In this document: positions 55,421-64,000 of the stretch, piece after piece
Position numbering within the stretch: the first letter of the stretch is position 1
Layout: the number at the start of each line of letters is the position of its first letter
Assembly (NCBI GenBank): GCA_030762935.1
Contig: CM060883.1
Location: forward strand, 97,972,001 to 98,036,000
Direction: 5' to 3'
Length of the DNA stretch: 64,000 nt
Source: Hymenopus coronatus
Lineage: Eukaryota; Arthropoda; Insecta; Mantodea; Hymenopodidae
The notes under the pieces: generated by a model
Database searches by the model: none
What the model saw: the letters and a program-made list of their open reading frames with translations, nothing else
Told to the model about the DNA's origin: nothing
Program-made: the position numbers and the translations under genes

Positions 55421-56970
55421 TTACCCGGATAATGTGACAGCCCTTGGAATTCTTTAGTAAGACACTTGACATATTTAACTGGATAATGTGACATATTTAA
55501 CTGGATAATGTGACAGCCCTTGGATTTCCTTAGTAAGACACTTGACATATTTAACTGGATTATGTGACAGCCCATGGAATTCCTTAGTTAGACACTTACA
55601 TATTTAACTGGATAATGATTCAGTCCTTGGAATTTCTTAGTTAGACACTTGACATATTTAACTGGATAATTTGGCAGCCTGGAATTCCTTATTTAGACAC
55701 TTGACATATTTAACTGGATAATGTGACAGCCCATGGAATTCCTTAGTTAGACACTTGACATATTTATCTGGATAATGTTACAGCCCTTGGAATTCTTTAG
55801 TAAGACACTTGACATATTTAACTGGATAATGTGACTGCCCTTGGTAATCCTTAGTTAGACACTTGACATATTTAACTGGACAATGTGACAGCCCTTGGTA
55901 TTCGTTAGCTAGACACTTGACGTTTTTAATTGGATAATGTGGCAGCCCTTGAAATTCCTTAGGTAGACACTTGACATATTAAACTGGATAATGCGGCAGC
56001 CTTTGGAATTCCTTATTTAGGCACTTGACATATTTAACTGGATAATGTGACAGCCCTTGGAATTCCTTAGTTATACACCTGACATATTTACCTGGATAAT
56101 GTGACAGCCCTTGGAATTCTTTAGTAAGACACTTGACATATTTAACTGGATAATGTGCCATATTTAACTAGATAATGTTACAGCCCTTGGAATTCCTTAG
56201 TAAGACACCTGACATATTTAACTGGATTATGTGACAGCCAATGGAATTCCTTAGTTATACACTTACATATTTAACTGGATAATGATCAGTCCTTGGAATT
56301 TCTTAGTTAGACACTTGACATATTTAAATAGAAAATGTAACAGCCCTTGGAATTCCTTAGTTAGACACTTGACATATTTAACTATATAATATGACTGCCC
56401 TTGGAATTCCTTAGTTAGACACCTGACATATTTATCTGGATAATGTGATAGCCCTTGGAATTCTTTAGTAAGACACTTGACATATTTAACTGGATAATGT
56501 GACAGCCCTTGGAATTCCTTAGTTAGACACTTGACATATTTAACTGGATAATGTGACAGCTCTTGTAATTCCTTAGTTAGACACAGGACATATTTAACTA
56601 GATATTGTGATAGCACTTGAAATTCCTTAGTTAGACACTTGGCATATTTAACTGGATAATGTGACAGCCCTTGGAATCCTTAGTTAGACACTTGACATAT
56701 TTAACTAGATAATGTTGCAGCCCTTGGAATTCCTTAGTTTGACACTTGACATATTTAACTGGATAATGTGACAGCCATTAGAATTCTTTAGTAAGACACT
56801 TGACATATTTAACAAGATAATGTGACAGCCCTTGGAATTCCATAGTTAGACACTTCACATATTTAACTGGATAATGTGACAGCCCTTGGAAGTCCTTAGT
56901 TAGACACTTGACATATTTAACTGGATAATGTGACAGCCCTTGGAATTCCTTAGTTAGACACTTGACATAT
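55421..56970. repeat. 1,550-bp tandem duplication, copy 1
   Basis: TTACCCGGAT at 55421 and at 56971 mark the two copies, at a constant offset of 1,550 bp. I found only isolated differences (GACATATTTATC near 55761 against GCCATATTTATC near 57311). The second TTACCCGG sits immediately downstream of sequence that elsewhere is followed by TTACCTGG. The junction therefore lies inside a monomer at about 56971 and joins two different modules in register. Confidence 0.9.
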
Positions 56971-58520
56971 TTACCCGGATAATGTGACAGCCCTTGGAAT
57001 TCTTTAGTAAGACACTTGACATATTTAACTGGATAATGTGACATATTTAACTGGATAATGTGACAGCCCTTGGATTTCCTTAGTAAGACACTTGACATAT
57101 TTAACTGGATTATGTGACAGCCCATGGAATTCCTTAGTTAGACACTTACATATTTAACTGGATAATGATTCAGTCCTTGGAATTTCTTAGTTAGACACTT
57201 GACATATTTAACTGGATAATTTGGCAGCCTGGAATTCCTTATTTAGACACTTGACATATTTAACTGGATAATGTGACAGCCCATGGAATTCCTTAGTTAG
57301 ACACTTGCCATATTTATCTGGATAATGTTACAGCCCTTGGAATTCTTTAGTAAGACACTTGACATATTTAACTGGATAATGTGACTGCCCTTGGTAATCC
57401 TTAGTTAGACACTTGACATATTTAACTGGACAATGTGACAGCCCTTGGTATTCGTTAGCTAGACACTTGACGTTTTTAATTGGATAATGTGGCAGCCCTT
57501 GAAATTCCTTAGGTAGACACTTGACATATTAAACTGGATAATGCGGCAGCCTTTGGAATTCCTTATTTAGGCACTTGACATATTTAACTGGATAATGTGA
57601 CAGCCCTTGGAATTCCTTAGTTATACACCTGACATATTTACCTGGATAATGTGACAGCCCTTGGAATTCTTTAGTAAGACACTTGACATATTTAACTGGA
57701 TAATGTGCCATATTTAACTAGATAATGTTACAGCCCTTGGAATTCCTTAGTAAGACACCTGACATATTTAACTGGATTATGTGACAGCCAATGGAATTCC
57801 TTAGTTATACACTTACATATTTAACTGGATAATGATCAGTCCTTGGAATTTCTTAGTTAGACACTTGACATATTTAAATAGAAAATGTAACAGCCCTTGG
57901 AATTCCTTAGTTAGACACTTGACATATTTAACTATATAATATGACTGCCCTTGGAATTCCTTAGTTAGACACCTGACATATTTATCTGGATAATGTGATA
58001 GCCCTTGGAATTCTTTAGTAAGACACTTGACATATTTAACTGGATAATGTGACAGCCCTTGGAATTCCTTAGTTAGACACTTGACATATTTAACTGGATA
58101 ATGTGACAGCTCTTGTAATTCCTTAGTTAGACACAGGACATATTTAACTAGATATTGTGATAGCACTTGAAATTCCTTAGTTAGACACTTGGCATATTTA
58201 ACTGGATAATGTGACAGCCCTTGGAATCCTTAGTTAGACACTTGACATATTTAACTAGATAATGTTGCAGCCCTTGGAATTCCTTAGTTTGACACTTGAC
58301 ATATTTAACTGGATAATGTGACAGCCATTAGAATTCTTTAGTAAGACACTTGACATATTTAACAAGATAATGTGACAGCCCTTGGAATTCCATAGTTAGA
58401 CACTTCACATATTTAACTGGATAATGTGACAGCCCTTGGAAGTCCTTAGTTAGACACTTGACATATTTAACTGGATAATGTGACAGCCCTTGGAATTCCT
58501 TAGTTAGACACTTGACATAT
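56971..58520. repeat. 1,550-bp tandem duplication, copy 2
   Basis: This is the direct repeat of 55421-56970. After it the sequence reads TTACCTGGAT (58521), the normal continuation. Both copies share the otherwise rare AATGTTGCAGCCC (near 56712 and 58262) and ATTCTTTAG in place of ATTCATTAG (near 56785 and 58335), which shows that these changes came before the duplication. Confidence 0.9.
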
Positions 58521-61200
58521 TTACCTGGATAATGTGACAGCCCTTGGAATTCTTTAGTAAGACACTTGACATATTTAACTGGATAATGTGACATATTTAA
58601 CTGGATAATGTGACAGCCCTTGGAATTCCTTAGTAAGACGCTTGACATATTTAACTGGATTATGTGACAGCCCATGGAATTCCTTAGTTAGACACTTACA
58701 TATTTAACTGGATAATGATTCAGTCCTTGGAATTTCTTAGTTAGACACTTGACATATTTAACTAAATAATGTGACAACCCTTGGAATTCCTTAGTTAGAC
58801 ACTTGATATATTTAACTATATAATGTGACTGCCCTTGGAATTCCTTAGTTAGACACTTGACATATTTATCTGAATAATGTGACAGCCCTTGGAATTCTTT
58901 AGTAAGACACTTGACATATTTAACTGGATAATGTGACTGCCCTTGATATTCCTTAGTTAGACACTTGACATATTTAATTGGATAATGTGACAGCCCTTGG
59001 AATTCGTTAGCTACACACTTGACATATTGAACTGGATAATGTGGCAGCCCTTGAAATTCCTTAGGTAGACACTTGACATATTTTACTGTATAATGTGACA
59101 GCCCTTGGAATTCTTTAGTAAGACACTTGACATATTTAACTGGATAATGTGACATATTTAACTGGATAATGTGACAGCCCTTGGAATTCCTTAGTAAGAC
59201 ACTTGACATATTTAACTGGATTATGTGAGAGCACATGGAATTACTTAGTTAGACACTTACATATTTAACTGGATAATGATTCAGTCCTTGGAATTTCTTA
59301 GTTAGACACTTGACATATTTAACTGGATAATTTGTCAGCCCTTGGAATTCCTTATTTAGACACTTGACATATTTAACTGGATAATGTGACAGCCCATGGA
59401 AGTCCTTAGTTAGACACTTGACATATTTATCTGGATAATGTGTCAGCCTTTGGAATTCCATAGTTAGACACTTCACATATTTAACTGAATAATGTGACAG
59501 CCCTTGGAAGTCCTCGTTAGACACTTGACATATTTAACTGGATAATGTGACAGCCCTTAGAATTCGTTAGCTAGACACTTGACATATTGAACTGGATAAT
59601 GTGGCAGCCCTTGAAATTCCTTAGGTAGACACTTGACATATTTACCTGGATAATGTGACAGCCCTTGGAATTCTTTAGTAAGACACTTGACATATTTAAC
59701 TGGATAATGCGACATATTTAACTGGATAATGTGACAGCCCTTGGATTTCCTTAGTAAGACACTTGACATATTTAACTGGATTATGTGACAGCCCATGGAA
59801 TTACTTAGTTAGACACTTACATATTTAACTGGATAATGATTCAGTCCTTGGAATTTCTTAGTTAGACACTTGACATATTTAACTGGATAATTTGGCAGCC
59901 CTTGGAATTCCTTATTTAGACACTTGACATATTTAACTGGATAATGTGACAGCCCATGGAATTCCTTAGTTAGACACTTGACATATTTATCTGGATAATG
60001 TTACAGCTCTTGGAATTCTTTAGTAAGACACTTGACATATTTAACTGGATAATGTGGCAGCCCTTGAAATTCCTTAGGTAGACACTTGACATATTAAACT
60101 GGATAATGTGACAGCCTTTGGAATTCCTTATTTAGGCACTTGACATATTTAACTGGATAATGTGACAGCCCTTGGAATTCCTTCGTTATACACCTGACAT
60201 ATTTACCTGGATAATGTGACAGCCCTTGGAATTCTTTAGTAAGACACTTGACATGTTTAACTGGATAATGTGCCATATTTAACTAGATAATGTTACAGCC
60301 CTTGGAATTCCTTAGTAAGACACCTGACATATTTAACTGGATTATGTGACAGCCCATGGAATTCCTTAGTTATACACTTACATATTTAACTGGATAATGA
60401 TCAGTCCTTGGAATTTCTTAGTTAGACACTTGACATATTTAAATAGATAATGTAACAGCCCTTGGAATTCCTTAGTTAGACACTTGACATATTTAACTAT
60501 ATAATATGACTGCCCTTGGAATTCCTTAGTTAGACACTTGTCATATTTAACTGGATAATGTGACAGCCCTTGGAATTCCTTAATTAGACTCTTGCCATAT
60601 TTAACTAGACAATGTGACAACCCTTGGAATTCCTTAGTTAGATACTTGACATATTTAACTGGATAATGTGACAGCCCTTGGAATTCCTTAGTTAGACACT
60701 TGACTTATTTAACTGGATAATGTGACAGCCCTAGGAATTCCTTAGTTAGACACTTGACTTATTTAACTGGATAATGTGACAGCCCTAGGAATTCCTTAGT
60801 TAGACACTTGACACATTTAAATAGAAAATGTGATGCCCTTAGACTTCCTTGGTAAGACACTTGACATATTTAACTGGATAATGTGATAGCCCTTGGAATT
60901 CCTTAGTAAGACACTTGACATATTTACCTGTATAATGTGACAGCCCTTGGAATTCCATAGTTAGACACTTGACATATTTAACTGGATAATGTGACAGCCC
61001 TTGGAGTTCCTTAGTTAGACACTTGACATATTTAACTGGATAATGTGACAGCCTTTGGAATTCCTAAATTAGACACTTGAAATATTTAACTAGACGATGT
61101 GACAAACCTTGGAATTCCTTACATAGACACTTGACATATTTAACTGGATAATGTGACTGCTCTTGGAATTCCTTAGTTAGACACTTGACATATTTAATTA

Positions 61201-62008
61201 GATAATGTGACAGCCCTTGGAATTCCTTATTTAGACACTTGACATATTTAACTGGACAATATTACAGCCCTTAGAATTCCTTAGTTAGACACTTGACCTA
61301 TTTACCTGGATAATGTGACAGCCCTTGTAATTCCTTAGTTAGACACTTGACATATTTAACTAGATAATGTGACAGACCTTGGAATTCCTTAGTTAGACAC
61401 TTGACATATTTAACTAGACAATGTGACAGCCCTTGGAATTCCTTAGTTAGACACTTGACATATTTAACTAGATAATGTGACAGACCTTGGAATTCCTTAG
61501 TTAGACACTTGACATATTTAACTGGATAATGTGACAACCCTAGGAATTCCTTAGTTAGACACGTGAGATATTTAACTGGATAATGTGACAGCCCTTGGAA
61601 TTCAATAGCTAGACACTTGGCATATTTAACTGGATAATGTGACAGCCCTTGGAATTCCTTAGTTAGACACTTGACATATTTAACTGGATAATGTGACAGC
61701 TCTTGTAATTCCTTAGTTAGACACATGACATATTTTACTAGATATTGTGATAGCCCTTGGAATTCCTCAGTTAGACACTTGGCATATTTAACTGGATAAT
61801 GTGACAGCCCTTGGAATCCTTATTTAGACACTTGACATATATAACTAGATAATGTGGCAGCCCTTGGAATTCCTTAGTTTGACACTTGACATATTTAACT
61901 AGATAATGTGGCAGCCCTTGGAATCCTTAGTAAGACACTTGAGATATTTAACTAGCTAATGTTACAGCCCTTGGAATTCCTTAGTTAGACACCCTACATA
62001 TTTAACTG
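61201..62008. repeat. 808-bp tandem repeat inside an out-of-register insert
   Basis: 61201-61536 is repeated at 62009-62344 at an offset of 808 bp (marker AATATTACAGCCC at 61259 and 62067). From about 61305 to 62340 the sequence resembles the 24.8-25.2 and 31.0-31.9-kb regions (TTGTAATTCC, ACTAGACAATG, CAATAGC, TTTTACTAGATATTG), not the large units on either side. Confidence 0.78.
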
Positions 62009-62344
62009 GATAATGTGACAGCCCTTGGAATTCCTTATTTAGACACTTGACATATTTAACTGGACAATATTACAGCCCTTAGAATTCCTTAGTTAGACAC
62101 TTGACATATTTACCTGGATAATGTGACAGCCCTTGTAATTCCTTAGTTAGACACTTGACATATTTAACTAGATAATGTGACAGACCTTGGAATTCCTTAG
62201 TTAGACACTTGACATATTTAACTAGACAATGTGACAGCCCTTGGAATTCCTTAGTTAGACACTTGACATATTTAACTAGATAATGTGACAGACCTTGGAA
62301 TTCCTTAGTTAGACACTTGACATATTTAACTGGATAATGTGACA
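62009..62344. repeat. 808-bp tandem repeat, partial second copy
   Basis: This is the second copy of 61201-61536. It ends at 62345, where GACAGCCCATGG faces GACAACCCTAGG, and the array returns to large-unit sequence directly after. Confidence 0.78.
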
Positions 62345-64000
62345 GCCCATGGAATTCCTTAGTTAGACACTTGACATATTTATCTGGATAATGTTACAGC
62401 CCTTGGAATTCTTTAGTAAGACACTTGACATATTTAACTGGATAATGTGACTGCCCTTGGTAATCCTTAGTTAGACACTTGACATATTTAACTGGACAAA
62501 GTGACAGCCCTTGGTATTCGTTAGCTAGACACTTGACGTTTTTAACTGGATAATGTGGCAGCCCTTGAAATTCCTTAGGTAGACACTTGACATATTAAAC
62601 TGGATAATGCGGCAGCCTTTGGAATTCCTTATTTAGGCACTTGACATATTTAACTGGATAATGTGACAGCCCTTGGAATTCCTTAGTTATACACCTGACA
62701 TATTTACCTGGATAATGTGACAGCCCTTGGAATTCTTTAGTAAGACACTTGACATATTTAACTGGATAATGTGCCATATTTAACTAGATAATGTTACAGC
62801 CCTTGGAATTCCTTAGTAAGACACATGACATATTTAACTGGATTATGTGACAGCCAATGGAATTCCTTAGTTATACACTTACATATTTAACTGGATAATG
62901 ATCAGTCCTTGGAATTTCTTAGTTAGACACTTGACATATTTAAATAGAAAATGTAACAGCCCTTGGAATTCCTTAGTTAGACACTTGACATATTTAACTA
63001 TATAATATGACTGCCCTTGGAATTCCTTAGTTAGACACCTGACATATTTATCTGGATAATGTGATAGCCCTTGGAATTCTTTAGTAAGACACTTGACATA
63101 TTTAACTGGATAATGTGACAGCCCTTGGAATTCCTTAGTTAGACACTTGACATATTTAACTGGATAATGTGACAGCTCTTGTAATTCCTTAGTTAGACAC
63201 ATGACATATTTAACTAGATATTGTGATAGCACTTGAAATTCCTTAGTTAGACACTTGGCATATTTAACTGGATAATGTGACAGCCCTTGGAATCCTTAGT
63301 TAGACACTTGACATATTTAACTAGATAATGTGGCAGCCCTTGGAATTCCTTAGTTTGACACTTGACATATTTAACTGGATAATTTGACAGCCATTAGAAT
63401 TCATTAGTAAGACACTTGACATATTTAACAAGATAATGTGACAGCCCTTGGAATTCCATAGTTAGACACTTCACATATTTAACTGGATAATGTGACAGCC
63501 CTTGGAAGTCCTTAGTTAGACACTTGACATATTTAACTGGATAATGTGACAGCCCTTGGAATTCCTTAGTTAGACACTTGACATATTTACCTGGATAATG
63601 TGACAGCCCTTGGAATTCTTTAGTAAGACACTTGACATATTTAACTGGATAATGTGACATATTTAACTGGATAATGTGACAGCCCTTGGAATTCCTTAGT
63701 AAGACGCTTGACATATTTAACTGGATTATGTGACAGCCCATGGAATTCCTTAGTTAGACACTTACATATTTAACTGGATAATGATTCAGTCCTTGGAATT
63801 TCTTAGTTAGACATTTGACATATTTAACTAAATAATGTGACAACCCTTGGAATTCCTTAGTTAGACACTTGATATATTTAACTATATAATGTGACTGCCC
63901 TTGGAATTCCTTAGTTAGACACTTGACATATTTATCTGAATAATGTGACAGCCCTTGGAATTCTTTAGTAAGACACTTGACATATTTAACTGGATAATGT
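62340..64000. repeat. Return to large-unit sequence, cut by window end
   Basis: This aligns with 57274-58934 at a constant offset of 5,066 bp to the last base. However, it has ACACATGAC, GTGGCAGCCC and ATTCATTAG where 57.8-58.4 kb has ACACAGGAC, GTTGCAGCCC and ATTCTTTAG. In those positions it resembles older copies near 19.7-19.9 kb, so it is not a direct copy of the 1,550-bp duplicate. Confidence 0.82.

Larger units (their letters stand above)
54638..61304. repeat. Recombinant unit U6
   Basis: It begins like U3 (54638-55833 equals 41482-42677), switches at 55834 (GTGACTGCC instead of GTGCCATAT) to U2-type sequence, contains the 1,550-bp tandem duplication (55421-58520), then follows U4 (58612-61304 equals 47321-50013). 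The U4-like part ends near 61305, where TTTACCTGG replaces TTTAACTGG and the sequence leaves the unit pattern. Confidence 0.86.
1..64000. repeat. 54-bp satellite array filling the whole window
   Basis: The window is a head-to-tail array of a 54-bp monomer, about 1,180 copies, all in one orientation, with no intervening unique sequence. A copy identical to the consensus lies at 32234-32287. Landmarks in each monomer are TTAGTTAGACAC, TTGACATATTTAAC, TGGATAATGTGACAG and TTGGAATTCC; GC is 37%. Most monomers carry GAATTC inside the palindrome GGAATTCC, so an EcoRI digest should give a 54-bp ladder. Recurrent length variants are 53, 36 and 22 bp, plus 1-2 bp deletions. The first and last bases fall inside monomers, so neither array edge is present. 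I do not recognise the family. Function is unknown; a heterochromatic, possibly centromeric or subtelomeric, location is inference from array size and HOR structure. Confidence 0.98.

Noticed and set aside
32141..61304. Assembly artefact as the explanation for near-identical units
   Set aside because: Not excluded, but not preferred. The copies differ by diagnostic substitutions and discrete unit gains and losses, and the units are of different lengths, which simple duplication by an assembler would not create. Reads are needed to settle it.
1..64000. Roughly one hundred other minus-strand reading frames of 60-182 codons
   Set aside because: All are the same 18-residue periodic translation broken by 53-bp, 22-bp or point variants. 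Many have only GTG, TTG or CTG starts. None contains unique sequence.
1..64000. CRISPR array
   Set aside because: There are no unique spacers. The entire 54-bp period is repeated, with ordinary sequence drift, and no cas-like gene is present.
1..64000. Telomere-like repeat (TTAGTTAG)
   Set aside because: Only the two-fold TTAG in each monomer resembles a telomeric motif. There is no run of TTAGG, TTAGGG or TTTAGGG.
1..64000. Embedded transposon, tRNA, rRNA or array edge
   Set aside because: Every row read is recognisable as the 54-bp monomer or its 22, 36 or 53-bp variants. No stretch of more than a few bases departs from it, so there is nothing to annotate as an insertion or flank.

Overview
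The window is one uninterrupted block of satellite DNA. I find no protein-coding gene, RNA gene, transposon or CRISPR array in it. Both ends fall inside the repeat, so the array continues past the window on each side. The basic unit is a 54-bp monomer (37% GC; an exact consensus copy lies at 32234-32287), present about 1,180 times in one orientation. Its landmarks, in order, are TTAGTTAGACAC, TTGACATATTTAAC, TGGATAATGTGACAG and TTGGAATTCC. The last contains an EcoRI site in most monomers. I do not recognise this satellite. A homogeneous, gene-free array of this length with nested higher-order repeats (HORs) suggests eukaryotic heterochromatin, pericentromeric or subtelomeric, but the species cannot be named from the sequence.

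Monomers differ by point changes and by a few recurring length variants. These are a 53-bp form (one base lost in the CTTGACAT segment), a 22-bp mini-monomer made by recombination between the two TGACA motifs of the monomer, a 36-bp form (18-bp deletion), and 1-2 bp deletions next to the EcoRI site. Used as markers, they show a mosaic of higher-order repeats.

Layout. 1-12.8 kb is a diverged left part, with a ~1.91-kb repeat (1472-5069), a 413-bp tandem (about 6.15-6.75 kb), an exact 1,338-bp tandem pair (7492-10167), and a 1.53-kb block shared by 1-1529 and 11247-12775. 12.8-20.8 kb holds older single copies of modules that are amplified later. 20.8-31.3 kb contains a ~3.64-3.69-kb tandem duplication plus smaller secondary copies. 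32.1-54.6 kb holds five large related units of 4,923, 4,418, 3,717, 5,021 and 4,418 bp, forming a super-repeat of about 13.1 kb. 54.6-64 kb is a recombinant sixth unit with a recent 1,550-bp tandem duplication, a foreign insert with an 808-bp tandem, and a return to the unit sequence.

Because 54 is a multiple of three and one minus-strand frame of the consensus has no stop, dozens of minus-strand reading frames of 60-196 codons appear, built on the 18-residue repeat SHYPVKYVKCLTKEFQGL. I read these as by-products of repeat geometry. They do form a regular ladder (stop, 12 nt, ATG) set by the 53-bp and 22-bp variants, which is recorded as an observation to test. All copy relationships come from reading and from offsets between marker positions, not from a computed alignment.
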